Below, in pieces: positions 32,591 to 43,355 of a stretch of 64,000 bases of DNA (position 1 is the stretch's first letter; each line of letters starts with the position of its first letter). Location of the stretch: contig JBAMJV010008044.1 in the NCBI GenBank assembly GCA_037951105.1, positions 1 through 64,000 on the forward strand. The letters are read 5' to 3'. The position numbers and the translations under genes were made by a program. Below the pieces are notes generated by a model. The model was not told the origin of the DNA, searched no databases, and was given only the letters and a program-made list of their open reading frames with translations. The DNA is from Echinarachnius parma. Its lineage: Eukaryota > Echinodermata > Echinoidea > Clypeasteroida > Echinarachniidae.

Positions 32591-33765
32591 CCGTATTTGT
32601 CGGTGTATTAACCGCCCCTTTTTTTCTCAAAAAAAAGCTCCAAAATGGGGGGAGCGGTTAATACACGGAGATAGGAAAATTGTACACGCAAATTGCCTAG
32701 CCAGCGCCGGGCCCTAATACGATGCGGTTAATACACGGAGATAAGATTCACAAGTGACCAAAGTCCACCTCAGCAAGGCATTCATACTCATACGATGCAC
32801 GGAAAATACAAGCATATTCCCCCCAAAACAAGTCATGCAGTGTCTTTTATGTTTCTCTTTTACCTCTTCCTAAATATTGCTCGTTGTTGCTGCGAAAGCG
32901 GCTTGGAAGATTCACGATCATTGCTTCGATCTTAGTACGAATCCTAACATGCACCCGGCCGCGCTGGCGCTTGGCCGAGCATGCAGGCGGGGATTCTCTT
33001 TCCCGACACGCGCGACCCCCGGCCGCCGATGCTCCAATACAGCCCGCCATATCACTCATATACTTTGCGTGCAGGTTATCGGGTCTATTTTGTTACGCGA
33101 GATATCCATCCGCCGGGGATTTCCCCAATTCCCGGCGGATGGATCTCTCGCGTAACAAAATAGACCCATAACCTTCACGCAATGTGTACGAGTGATATGG
33201 CGGGCTATCGGAGCATTTGTTTAGTACCGGGCGGACTGGATGTCAACGTTTGAGAATCGTTTCATCCATGTCGACGATCGACGACGATCATATGCCGTAT
33301 TACTCGCTATTATTACTTACTATTTCTGAAACAGTTTTCAAGAGTAGATTCAACATAATTTGAACTAGAAAGAAGGAATAACATTAAGGTACATTTTTTT
33401 TAAAATCTCCGTTCTGATTGTTTTATTGGTGAAATCTTCGTTTTGTTGTCTAACGTTTTATGTAGTCCCATGTGTAGTGATCCGTGTGGCAAATTCAACA
33501 GAAGTTATATAGATTCTTCTGCTGTGAAGAAGGCCTGATAATTTTCTTTATTTACTTCGGAGACTTCAGTAAATAAAACAAAATTCATATGCAAAAATTC
33601 TCTGATAGATAAGCTATTTTTGGTACCTTTCCTAAGAAAATGCTGACCATCTAAAGACTAAAAATCAGGAATTATACTATCAAATTTTTTTTTTTTCATG
33701 GAAAAACGGCCAAAGTTGGGGGTGCGGTTAATACATCGGAGCGGGTAATACACCGACAAATACGG
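32591..33765. mobile_element. TA-flanked TIR element, CCGTATTTG family, 1175 bp
   Basis: Left CCGTATTTGTCGGTGTATTA; the right end is its reverse complement, with one mismatch in the next five bases. Both sides carry a TA dinucleotide, the target used by Tc1/mariner-like and some other TIR transposons. Motifs GCGGTTAATACA(C/T)(C)GGAG recur near both ends. A foldback core (33031-33214, arms of about 90 nt) contains TCTATTTTGTTACGCGAGA and its complement. It sits inside an F3 MITE copy. No transposase. Confidence 0.85.
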
Positions 33766-33994
33766 TACCAGGAAAAGAACAACACATAATTGTTTCGGTA
33801 CTGTTGTATGATATCAAATAGATGCCCAACATTTTGCAAAGGGTTGCTTACTTCATAAACAATGCAATTTATTAGTTTTGTAGCATGGTGATGTTTTTCT
33901 CTTTCTTCTGAATTTGTCGGTGGAATGGTCTACCGTACTCAAGATGTATTATCTTCCTTTTATGCTTTATTTGTGGGGTGGTGGTACCCTTTAA
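33766..33994. mobile_element. MITE family F3, copy interrupted at its left end
   Basis: CCAGGAAAAGAACAACACATAA through to the right end GGTGGTGGTACCCTTTAA. The left end is cut off by the 1175-bp element. Rejoining across the TA gives ACTACCAGG, close to the family ACCACCAGG. Confidence 0.65.
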
Positions 33995-34437
33995 CTCCAC
34001 CTATGAAACCAAACCATGGAGAGCATCATTAGACTCTGGCACAAGGAGGGGATGACAGCCCAAGACCTGAGAAGTGGCCGATATGTATTGTGATAGTTCT
34101 GTCAAAGCAAACAAGCAATATTATGATCCCAGATTTCCAGAAAATATATCCTCTCCTTCTAGGCCTTCATTCCTATGAAGTGCCTCCCCAGAGGTGTTTC
34201 CTTTGGAATAACCTAATTCGCTTGAAAACAGTCATGATCAGTACAAAAAAGCTCTTTCTTTTCTGATACCGGTGATTACATTTTCTAAGTTAGCTTTAAA
34301 TACATTATGCTCTTTATTTTGTTACAATATACTGTATACAGGTATGGATAGATAATCAGTACTGCTTTAGGTTTGATAATTAATGGAACAATGTAGATTT
34401 GGAAGATGATAATAAAGATGTACATGTGGTGTAGATA

Positions 34438-36541
34438 CAGTCCCTCATCCCATGTTACCCTGCCAGTTCATACACACAGTCCCTCACCCCATGTTACCCT
34501 GCCAGTTCATACACACAGTCCCTCACCCCATGTTACCCTGCCAGTTCATACACACAGTCCCTCACCCCATGTTACCCTGCCAGTTCATACACACAGTCCC
34601 TCATCCCATGTTACCCTGCCAGTTCATACACACAGTCCCTCACCCCATGTTACCCTGCCAGTTCATACACACAGTCCCTCATCCCATGTTACCCTGCCAG
34701 TTCATACACACAGTCCCTCACCCCATGTTACCCTGCCAGTTCATACACACAGTCCCTCACCCCATGTTACCCTGCCAGTTCATACACACAGTCCCTCTCC
34801 CCATGTTACCCTGCCAGTTCATACACACAGTCCCTCACCCCATGTTACCCTGCCAGTTCATACACACAGTCCCTCACCCCATGTTACCCTGCCAGTTCAT
34901 ACACACAGTCCCTCACCCCATGTTACCCTGCCAGTTCATACACACAGTCCCTCACCCCATGTTACCCTGCCAGTTCATACACACAGTCCCTCACCCCATG
35001 TTACCCTGCCAGTTCATACACACAGTCCCTCACCCCATGTTACCCTGCCAGTTCATACACACAGTCCCTCACCCCATGTTACCCTGCCAGTTCATACACA
35101 CAGTCCCTCACCCCATGTTACCCTGCCAGTTCATACACACAGTCCCTCACCCCATGTTACCCTGCCAGTTCATACACACAGTCCCTCACCCCATGTTACC
35201 CTGCCAGTTCATACACACAGTCCCTCACCCCATGTTACCCTGCCAGTTCATACACACAGTCCCTCACCCCATGTTACCCTGCCAGTTCATACACACAGTC
35301 CCTCACCCCATGTTACCCTGCCAGTTCATACACACAGTCCCTCTCCCCATGTTACCCTGCCAGTTCATACACACAGTCCCTCACCCCATGTTACCCTGCC
35401 AGTTCATACACACAGTCCCTCACCCCATGTTACCCTGCCAGTTCATACACACAGTCCCTCACCCCATGTTACCCTGCCAGTTCATACACACAGTCCCTCA
35501 CCCCATGTTACCCTGCCAGTTCATACACACAGTCCCTCTCCCCATGTTACCCTGCCAGTTCATACACACAGTCCCTCACCCCATGTTACCCTGCCAGTTC
35601 ATACACACAGTCCCTCACCCCATGTTACCCTGCCAGTTCATACACACAGTCCCTCACCCCATGTTACCCTGCCAGTTCATACACACAGTCCCTCACCCCA
35701 TGTTACCCTGCCAGTTCATACACACAGTCCCTCACCCCATGTTACCCTGCCAGTTCATACACACAGTCCCTCTCCCCATGTTACCCTGCCAGTTCATACA
35801 CACAGTCCCTCACCCCATGTTACCCTGCCAGTTCATACACACAGTCCCTCATCCCATGTTACCCTGCCAGTTCATACACACAGTCCCTCACCCCATGTTA
35901 CCCTGCCAGTTCATACACACAGTCCCTCACCCCATGTTACCCTGCCAGTTCATACACACAGTCCCTCACCCCATGTTACCCTGCCAGTTCATACACACAG
36001 TCCCTCACCCCATGTTACCCTGCCAGTTCATACACACAGTCCCTCACCCCATGTTACCCTGCCAGTTCATACACACAGTCCCTCACCCCATGTTACCCTG
36101 CCAGTTCATACACACAGTCCCTCACCCCATGTTACCCTGCCAGTTCATACACACAGTCCCTCACCCCATGTTACCCTGCCAGTTCATACACACAGTCCCT
36201 CACCCCATGTTACCCTGCCAGTTCATACACACAGTCCCTCACCCCATGTTACCCTGCCAGTTCATACACACAGTCCCTCACCCCATGTTACCCTGCCAGT
36301 TCATACACACAGTCCCTCACCCCATGTTACCCTGCCAGTTCATACACAGTCCCTCACCCCATGTTACCCTGCCAGTTCATACACACAGTCCCTCACCCCA
36401 TGTTACCCTGCCAGTTCATACACACAGTCCCTCACCCCATGTTACCCTGCCAGTTCATACACACAGTCCCTCACCCCATGTTACCTTGCCAGTTCATACA
36501 CACAGTCCCTCACCCCATGTTACCCTGCCAGTTCATACACA
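34438..36541. repeat. 39-bp minisatellite, 54 units
   Basis: The unit on the plus strand is CAGTCCCTCACCCCATGTTA followed by CCCTGCCAGTTCATACACA. The 2104 bp equal 54 x 39 minus 2, the short unit lying near 36347. Variants are CTCATCCC (units 1, 5, 7, 37) and CTCTCCCC (units 10, 24, 29, 35). Because 39 is a multiple of 3, long plus-strand frames (743 and 721 codons) are open in two phases, giving PSPHVTLPVHTHS or PHPMLPCQFIHTV repeats. With no splice or promoter evidence I do not treat them as genes. On the minus strand the array lies in intron 1 of the NLR gene, starting 12 nt after the donor. Confidence 0.97.
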
Positions 36542-36553
36542 ATCTGTTTTTAC

Positions 36554-36702
36554 CTTTTCCGAGGCTCTGTTCTTGGGCCAGGGCCAGGGTTGGTCTCAAC
36601 GTCTCCCGCCCTCATGAGGTTGATTGTGGACAGGTAGAGCTTGCACAGATATTCACAATGACGGCTCACTTGGGATGAACAGGGTGACTTTGCAGCAGCC
36701 AT
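36554..36702 (-). CDS. NLR gene, exon 1 with 2A ribosome-skipping motif
   Basis: The ATG at 36702-36700 opens 49 codons plus two bases, ending at donor GTAAAA (CGGAAAAG|GTAAAA). The product starts MAAAKSPCSSQVSRHCEYLC and continues KLYLSTINLMRAGDVETNPG, then PGPRTEPRK. Residues 33-41 are GDVETNPGP, a full match to the 2A consensus D(V/I)E.NPGP; skipping would fall between Gly40 and Pro41. The preceding leucine/alkyl-rich helix (LYLSTINLMRAG) is also typical of active 2A. In reported echinoderm NLRs such a 2A lies at the N-terminus and can double as a signal sequence. The two leftover bases match the one-base start of both candidate Death-exon acceptors. TTCCTTCATAG just before the ATG could itself be an acceptor, so a 5'UTR exon may lie further upstream. 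Confidence 0.85.
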
Positions 36703-37062
36703 CTATGAAGGAACAAGAGTTGATTTTTAAATGTATGAATGTTTTATTTCTTATTTTGCACATGACTGAGTCAAGTATGTGTGTCCTTCTGCCATACATT
36801 TTATTAGCATAATTATAGAGGTCATAATTATGCCAACAAAAAAAATACAACCATTTATCTTTGTTGATAAAGCTTCTAATTGATGTCAGGCATGTAACAT
36901 TTCACAAAGGTCTAGTTTGTTTGCCAGATCCAAGTATACGCATGCCCATACATTTGTAATATGGGCAAATAATAATTTGAAGGTTTTGAACATTTATGAT
37001 TTCACTCGCATGTAGGGCCAGTAGGAGTAGGCCTACTGGTTACCGGGTAGGGTGAGGCATCA

Positions 37063-37213
37063 GGGGGTGTATTCTGAAAACGATTTTAAGTTAAAATGTA
37101 TTGTATCTACGTCATATCTACGTCACTAAAATATTACACGATTTGCTAAAATATATTTTAGTAACGTAGATATGACGTAGACAAAATAAATTTTAACTTC
37201 AGAATACACCCCC
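37063..37213. mobile_element. TIR element, GGGGGTGTATTCTGAAAA family, 151 bp
   Basis: GGGGGTGTATTCTGAAAACG at the left, TTCAGAATACACCCCC at the right, and a largely palindromic interior (ATATCTACGTCA / TGACGTAGATAT). It is a short relative of 13834-14611 lying upstream of NLR exon 1. Confidence 0.8.
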
Positions 37214-37582
37214 AGGCCTTTATCCACCTCAATGCAACTTTGTGGCTCCTTGTTGGCGCTGTACATGTATAAAGTTGAAATGGCACATTATTTGGGCTTG
37301 AATTATTATGGATCCCAATGACTAGCGATAAAATTAGTCATGTTCCTACAGCAGTTACAGCATGTATGTAGTTATGTATTGTTGTATTAATAATGATATA
37401 TTAATGCGTTAGAATGATATCAAATGAGCCAGCCTGGGTTTGCACAATCATATCACTTATGAATTACCATATTGTTGTTTGGAGCAGGCGATGCATACAC
37501 AATGCATTATTGGTGGATGATAATCGACTGCTAACACATGCATTGTCAATGTACTCTGTGCTAGCTACAAGGTAATTGTGGG

Positions 37583-38395
37583 TATGGCCTGTAAATGGTC
37601 ATACAATGACAGGTGCTCAAGCCCAGGCCCCCCACCCCCCCCCCCCCCTCCCATACTTGCCAACATTTGGATTTTGGAAAGAGGGACAAAATTGGCCCGG
37701 GGTCCAAAGTCGCAGCATAATTGCACAATTGTGCGGGAAGTGCACATTGCAAGCACAAAGTCCATTGCGACAGGGGTCGCAATGACAGGGGTCGCCTTGA
37801 CGTTTTTGAGTATTAAATGCATTCTCGACCCATTTTTCATAATTCTTCCAAAATTACTAGGTAAGATTTGGTCAGATTTACGTTTAAATGTTGTCTCTAT
37901 AAAAGTATTAAAGTAAAAAAAAAAATAATAATTAAAAAAAAAATAAAATAAAAGAAATATATATTTATTTATATATATTTTTTAACTTAAAAATCGGGAC
38001 GTCCCGATTTGACACTTCTAACAAATTTAAAAAACGGGACAGTTGGCAAGTATGCCCTCCCTCCCTACACTAGTGTGTATGGCCTGTAAATGGTCATACA
38101 ATGACAGGTGCTCAAATCCAGGCCCCACCCCCCTCCCCCTACCCCCTTGCTACACCAGTGTGTATGGCCTGTAAATGGTCATACAATGACAGGTGCTCAA
38201 GCCCAGGCCCCCCCCCCTCCCTACACCAGTGTGTATGGCCTGTAAATGGTCATACAATTAGGGTGCTCAAGCCCAGCCCCCCCCCCCCCCTCCCTCCCTA
38301 CACCAGTGTGTATGGCCTGTAAATGGTCATACAATGACAGGTGCTCAAGCCCAGGCCCTCCCCCTACCCCCTCGCTACACCAGTGTGTTTGTACA
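37583..38395. repeat. about 75-bp minisatellite, five units, split by an insertion
   Basis: Units contain GTATGGCCTGTAAATGGTCA, TACAATGACAGGTGCTCAAG, CCCAGGCCCCCC. Unit starts are near 37583, 38078, 38162, 38231 and 38310. Variable C-runs end each unit. Confidence 0.85.
37652..38054. mobile_element. TIR element CATACTTGCCAAC, 403 bp
   Basis: CATACTTGCCAACATTTGGA at the left and GTTGGCAAGTATG at the right, inserted within the C-rich part of the minisatellite. It contains AATCGGGACGTCCCGATT near the right end. CCCTCCC-like sequence on both sides could be a target duplication, but it is too simple to be sure. Confidence 0.7.
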
Positions 38396-38417
38396 GACAT
38401 GTTATGCAGGTGTCGTT

Positions 38418-39474
38418 TATGACGCACCTCTTGATCCCCAGGAAAGGTGCGTCATTGTACCGATGTGCATCACCCTTTCATGAACCATGACGCACCCTCC
38501 GTCAGAAAAGGCGACTCACCATTAGGAAACATTCGACTCATGAGCAAAATTGTGAAGGCGCGCACCATTGCATGAAAATGACCGACCCATGACGCACGTC
38601 ATTTTGCGCACTGGAAAGAAACCTCGCCAAATTACATGACAGTCCTATTGACGAACCTTGTGACGCACTCATGGTAAAGTGACAGACTATGATGCACTAA
38701 TGGGTCAGTGTTGCGACTGATTGCTTCCATGACGGTACTCACATCTACAATGTATTGTAAATGGTCCTGATAGGACCATTTACTGCACACAGTGGTACAA
38801 TCTATGGGACACAATTTGAACTACAAACAGAGAAAAAAGAACAGCCTATCTAAAGTCAACAAATCCATACCTAGATTGAAGCTGATTTTATGATTGATTG
38901 TACAAAATTTCATTTTCAAAATGATAAGTCATACTTACAAAAATCGTCATTTAACTTTCATTTGTTTCTCTTCCTGCTCGATGTCCAACAAAGATAGCCC
39001 GCCCGCAAAACAAGCGAACTCGCGATGTGCAAGCATGCCCGCCGTATCCGATTTCGTATACGCCGTGTCAGAATTCGGATACGGTAACACGCGTGGTGTG
39101 GGAAGCTTGCGGGAAATACATGACAGTCATCCAGATAGCAGCAACACTTCCGAGGACAGCACTCGTCTCCTTTTTTATTTTCCAAAACTGCAGATTTTCC
39201 CTTTTTTTCGACATTTTAAGAATAATTTGGACCATTTTGGTAAGTTCAAATAATACTTGTATCATTGTTAGGGCCAGTTATGATTGATTTTGCTGAATTT
39301 AAGTTCAGAATTTTGCGTGAAATTTGACAAACTTTTTCTGTACTGGCCCACATTGTTCCTGTACAGGGCAGCATAGCTCTGCTCCCTTGTGTGACGGTAC
39401 TGTGCGCCATCAATTTGGGAGTACATGACGCACCCATGACACACCTTTCCTGGGGGCCAAGAGGTGTGTCATAC
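38418..39474. mobile_element. TIR element, TATGACGCACCTC family, 1057 bp
   Basis: The left end TATGACGCACCTCTTGATCC continues CCAGGAAAGGTGCGTCA; the right end is its reverse complement with a few changes. Many internal GACGCAC subrepeats occur near the left end. A smaller relative is at 43847-44124. It carries an exon-like ORF at 38981-39239. Confidence 0.75.
38981..39239 (+). CDS. exon-like ORF inside a TIR element
   Basis: From the ATG at 38981 the frame reads MSNKDSPPAKQANSRCASMP, AVSDFVYAVSEFGYGNTRGV, GSLREIHDSHPDSSNTSEDS, TRLL and on to a good donor TTTTG|GTAAGT at 39240. Composition looks protein-like and the start of the stretch is CpG-rich, unlike the AT-rich element around it. No domain is recognised. 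It may be a host first exon captured by the transposon, or the 5' exon of the element's own decayed gene. No downstream exon was found. Confidence 0.3.
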
Positions 39475-39642
39475 AAATTACATTAACTGTACATCACCTC
39501 CTCAACACCAAATCATGCCCCTTTTACAAGATTTAACCAATCAGATAGCAGGATTCTCGATGTGAGGTATATAAACAACAATATATCGGAAATAATATCG
39601 CTAGTGATATTCATTTGTCTCGCAATGTATGGTCAAACTAGG

Positions 39643-39963
39643 AATCTAAAAGATCATGACGTTTCGTATGCTGCTGCAATACTTTGTCAAATGATAATAT
39701 CGAATGTAGACAATCGGTTTTTATGCTCTACAGCGTACGCTGGTTCGGTAGGCGGGCCGATCCAGTGTCCCGTTGATTGATTGAGTGCCCGTGAGCATCT
39801 GCCAAACGGCGCGGTCCGTTGCAGACCTATCAGGAACGCAATCGCTAATGCGAGATTGTGAGTTGGGAGTCACGGTAGAGCATAAAAACCGATTGTCTAC
39901 ATTCGATATTATCATTTGACAAAGTATTGCAGCGGCATACGAAACGTCATGATCTTTTAGATT
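39643..39963. mobile_element. foldback element, 321 bp
   Basis: The left arm AATCTAAAAGATCATGACGT and following (about 90 nt, including CAAATGATAATATCGAATGT) is repeated inverted at the right. The central 130 nt is CpG-rich. ORFs on both strands share peptides because of the palindrome. Confidence 0.8.
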
Positions 39964-40132
39964 GTGGGATAGAACAAGCTCGCTCGCGAATTTGTGTCAT
40001 TAGAATTTCAAAGCCAATTATAAGAACCCACAATCATACTTTTTGTATACAAAATTGTGTTTATTGACCTAGAATATCTGTCTTTCAATCATTAGAAGTT
40101 TGAAATCGTGTGGAAATCCACTTTAATACACA

Positions 40133-40235
40133 GGATGACCAGGGTGACATTGCAGCTGCTATCTATAAAGGAATACAAGAGTACTGCGATACAATACTTT
40201 ATTGCACATGAATGAGTCAATGTGAATGTGAGTGT
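40133..40235 (-). pseudogene. decayed copy of NLR exon 1 start
   Basis: Homologous to 36676-36780: GGATGA(A/C)CAGGGTGAC(T/A)TTGCAGC, then ATCTAT(G/A)AAGGAA and, further upstream, TTTGCACATGA.TGAGTCAA. On the minus strand the start codon ATG is ATA here, and homology ends after about ten codons, before the 2A motif. Confidence 0.6.
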
Positions 40236-41240
40236 CATGCCTTGGTGTCATGGATTTGTTACCAGTCATGGCATGCAAGCCCTTCACAAGGCATGTTCAG
40301 TTCTCTCTAGTCTCTACCGAGACGTGCCCATGGCATCAGTGGTGTACACAGGTTCTTACACCTGGGGAGACCACCTACCCAATTATTTTGAGACCAAGAC
40401 AATTGGCTGAAGGTCCTCTCAGTGGGGGAAGGGGGGGGGGGGGAGGGGGGGGGGGGGGGTCTGTCTGCCGAGACCGCCTGCATAATTTTTTCGAGACCGA
40501 AAGTGGGGTGGGGGGGGGGGGGGGGGGGGGGCTTGTCAAATTTGTTTCCAGCCAAGATCATTCATTAAAGGGCAATGAAACTATGGCTTTTGGCTATTAT
40601 TATCGTTTAGAGGGTGAACAGACATTTTATTTGATACATAACTTGGCAATTTTGGCCTCCTGCCTCCCATGAAATCCTTACGTGAACATACCCACATTTT
40701 ACTAATTCTTACGGCGGCAAAAGGTGATGGGAGTGGCCATGTTCTTGTAATTGCCCGACATGCTTTGCAAACTATGACGTGTGTGCTACGGGCTGAACAA
40801 AAAGCTTTTCACTGATTTACAGACTCGTCAAAGCATCTACAAGTATTCAGACAATGGTTTGAATAGGTGCTATTGAAATGCATTAGTGCATATCACTGAC
40901 CGTAAGTCCGCACAAACCTAATAATGGTGGCCTCCAGTGTTCGCATGAATAGTGGTAAACCCAATAGAGTTTTCACATATTTCTCCCAAAGCAGAAATCT
41001 GAGTCGGAGTTATGTTATATATAATAAAAAGGCATATTACGATGTATCAAGTAGGATAAACTCTATTCTTGAGTTGCATTGCCCTTTAAGATGGTCGAGA
41101 CCAGGCGCGCCAGAAGCAGTTTTGGATTGGGAGGCAAAAACCTTAGGGGGCTCACGATTTGTTGTGTGTAGAGGGGCTCATGCCCAACCACATGCACAGG
41201 GCTGCGCGCAAACTTTGAACCAGATGTGGATATGAGACAT
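40236..41240. other. no recognisable gene; poly-G tracts
   Basis: Two long G-tracts (40431-40459, 40507-40531) are each preceded by a related GAGACC(A/G)..TGC.TAA.T.TTT.GAGACC block, so this is a small duplication. The frames over it are low-complexity Gly runs. Confidence 0.5.
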
Positions 41241-41589
41241 TGTGAGGGAGCTAATTAGTGACTGAGCGGGGGTGTCCCCCCTCCCACAGTAGGGAGCTTT
41301 TGGATTTTTGGACTTGAAATTGTGCAATCTGGTCCTTACCTAGATAGGAAATTCGGGCTAAACATTGACTGTATCTGGGAAAGCTTATGATTTGATCTCC
41401 CAGAAATATATATATTTTCAGAAAGAAAACAAATAATTGACACACTAATAAATATGCACCCCAAACGCACACACAAATCTTGTATTTATATTGTGTCATA
41501 CACAGTTGCAACATAAACCATATATGCCACATTATGTATGAGCCAACAACATAGCCTACTGGAATCACCCCAACGGCGGTCGAGTACGC

Positions 41590-42130
41590 GGCCATCAGAG
41601 GTCTGCGCAGGCACAGATCCGATCGCTACTTCGACCTGGGCATCGACGAGGTCGAAGGCGCACCCAGCGTTAAATAATGCTAGGGTTGTCTAGAAAATTA
41701 AACCAGCAACCTACATGATACATCAATGCTAGAAAATTGTGTTTTTTTGCCTTATGTCCCAGTTGGGCAAGTGAAAACAAGATTTGTCAAATTCTAGTGG
41801 CCCAAAACTGCCATAATCTTGTAGCCCCAAACAATTGGGGCCAATGGAATTTAGCATCAATGACATTTGGTAGCCCAAATCTTATTCTAGTGGCCCCGTC
41901 CAGTGGGCCTGTGCTACTATTCTAGCATAGCGTACTGGTACATGTTTACCAACCCACTCATTTTCACTGGTTTGAATCCTACTTGGGACTCGGCATGGTT
42001 GAAGTCAAGGGTGTGCCCATTGTTAAATAATGCTTGCGTTGTCAAGGGAATTGAACCAGTGATCTGCATACAAACCAACTTCATTTTGTTCTGGTCCAAC
42101 CCACCCACTACTTCGACCTCGGGATTAAAG
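41590..42130. repeat. three diverged copies of a 'TACTTCGACCTCGG' repeat
   Basis: Related blocks lie at about 41620-41690, 41985-42055 and 42105-42145: (TACTTCGACCT.GG).AT..A.GA.GT..A.G..., then GTTAAATAATGCT.G.GTTGTC. On the minus strand GGTTCAATTCC near 42045 is a box B-like sequence, so this may be an old tRNA-derived repeat. Confidence 0.5.
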
Positions 42131-42788
42131 AAGTGAAATTGAATGCACTCAATATATTTTAGAAAAACATTTAGAAATCCTGTTTTTGTCATGGAGAGTT
42201 GGTAACAGTTCGAAATAACCATGTTCAGAACAGTGTGTGTTGGATAATACAATATTTAGAACTTGACTTAATTCTCCAAAGTTTTGCGGACCGTGACTGA
42301 ACACTGTGTATGTGATGAAAAATTCAAACCATGCAGCTACATGCACCTGACACACAAGTCCTGCAGATTTCTGGGAAGTTCATACAATTTTATTAACTAA
42401 TTATAGGACACATTCTACTAAAATGTGATGTTGTATTCCATAACCATAGAGTACTATAGAACACAGGTTTCAAACATATGTTTCTTCATATCCATGGTTA
42501 TAATGTAGTGCCGAGTCAAATCAAATATTTTGAATTTCGAATATGAGTCGTGTAAAAACGGTCGGATATCGAATATCCGAAAAAAAAAAAAATAATAATA
42601 AAAAAATAAAATTAAAAAAAAATAAATAAATAAAAAAATTTAAAAAAAATATATATATATATATATATAAAAAATTGCAAGGAATAATCATAAATGATTA
42701 AGAAGGAAGAATAATAGTAGGCGTAGCTTAATAAGCAATGTTCCTCCTTTTAATCCTCCAAATGAAAAAAGGCACTGGTCGAAAAATT

Positions 42789-42860
42789 GGTCTCCGCCAG
42801 GACTCGAACCTGGGTCTCCGGCTTGGAACGCCGATGCCTTAACCACTAGGCCACGGGGAC
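42789..42860 (-). tRNA. tRNA-Gly(TCC)-like gene or SINE head, copy 1
   Basis: 72 nt on the minus strand. The acceptor GTCCCCG pairs with CGGAGAC except for one C-A mismatch. The D arm is TGGCCTAGTGGTTAAGGC (box A). The anticodon stem TCGGC/GCCGG encloses loop GTTCCAA with anticodon TCC. The T arm CCAGGTTCGAGTCCTGG is perfect (box B). A TTTTT Pol III terminator follows closely. It is embedded in a repeated SINE unit, so probably not a housekeeping tRNA. Confidence 0.5.
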
Positions 42861-43210
42861 CGTGTGATTGAAGACAGATCCAATTCAAGTCATTGGCAAG
42901 CCAATCTCTCGGCCCTTTGTGCTCAAGTATTCATGGGGAAGGAGTTAAGAACAATGCAAGCCGCCTTACTTCAGCTGGATCACAATAGAGTGATTCAAGT
43001 ATTAGTTAGAACATATATATTTAAGCGAAAAGTGAACTAATACATACAGCTTCGGTTTCTTCCAATATATAAATAATTGCAAGGAATAATCATAAATGAT
43101 TAAGAAGGAAGAATAATAGTAGGCGTAGCTTAATAAGCAATGTTCCTCCTTTTAATCCTCCAAATGAAAAAAGGCACTGGTCGAAAAATTGGTCTCCGCC
43201 AGGAGATATA

Positions 43211-43246
<36 letters not shown>

Positions 43247-43355
43247 GCAAAGAATAATCATAAATGATTGAGAAGGAAGAATAATAGGCGTAGCTTAATA
43301 AGCATTGTTCCTCCCTTTAATCCTCCAAATGAAAAAAGGCACTGGTCGAAAAATT

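Larger units (their letters stand above)
17209..36702 (-). other. gene model: 2A-(TM)-Death-NACHT-LRR NLR
   Basis: Eight exons, from 5' to 3' on the minus strand: 36702-36554, 28888-28467 (or from 28738), 27725-27666, 26045-24340, 21822-21664, 20350-20168, 18637-18512, 17376-17209. Every junction keeps the frame: exon 1 leaves two bases, the Death exon one, the linker one, and all later exons are phase 0. The sum is about 990 codons with no terminal exon or stop identified. NACHT-LRR proteins are cytosolic sensors of innate immunity. Large NLR sets and N-terminal 2A sequences are reported for echinoderm NLRs, which is the closest known parallel. Because the LRR exons are symmetric (phase 0-0), they can be skipped or duplicated without changing frame. 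Confidence 0.65.

Noticed and set aside
34438..36541. CRISPR-like array
   Set aside because: The units are contiguous and identical without unique spacers, and the genome is eukaryotic. It is a minisatellite.
34406..36678. 743- and 721-codon plus-strand reading frames
   Set aside because: They are the 39-bp minisatellite read in two phases. The unit is a multiple of three and has no stop, so openness is automatic. There is no exon, promoter or domain evidence.
40232..40672. 146-codon Gly-rich plus-strand frame
   Set aside because: It runs through two poly-G tracts and a small duplication, with no protein features outside the Gly runs.
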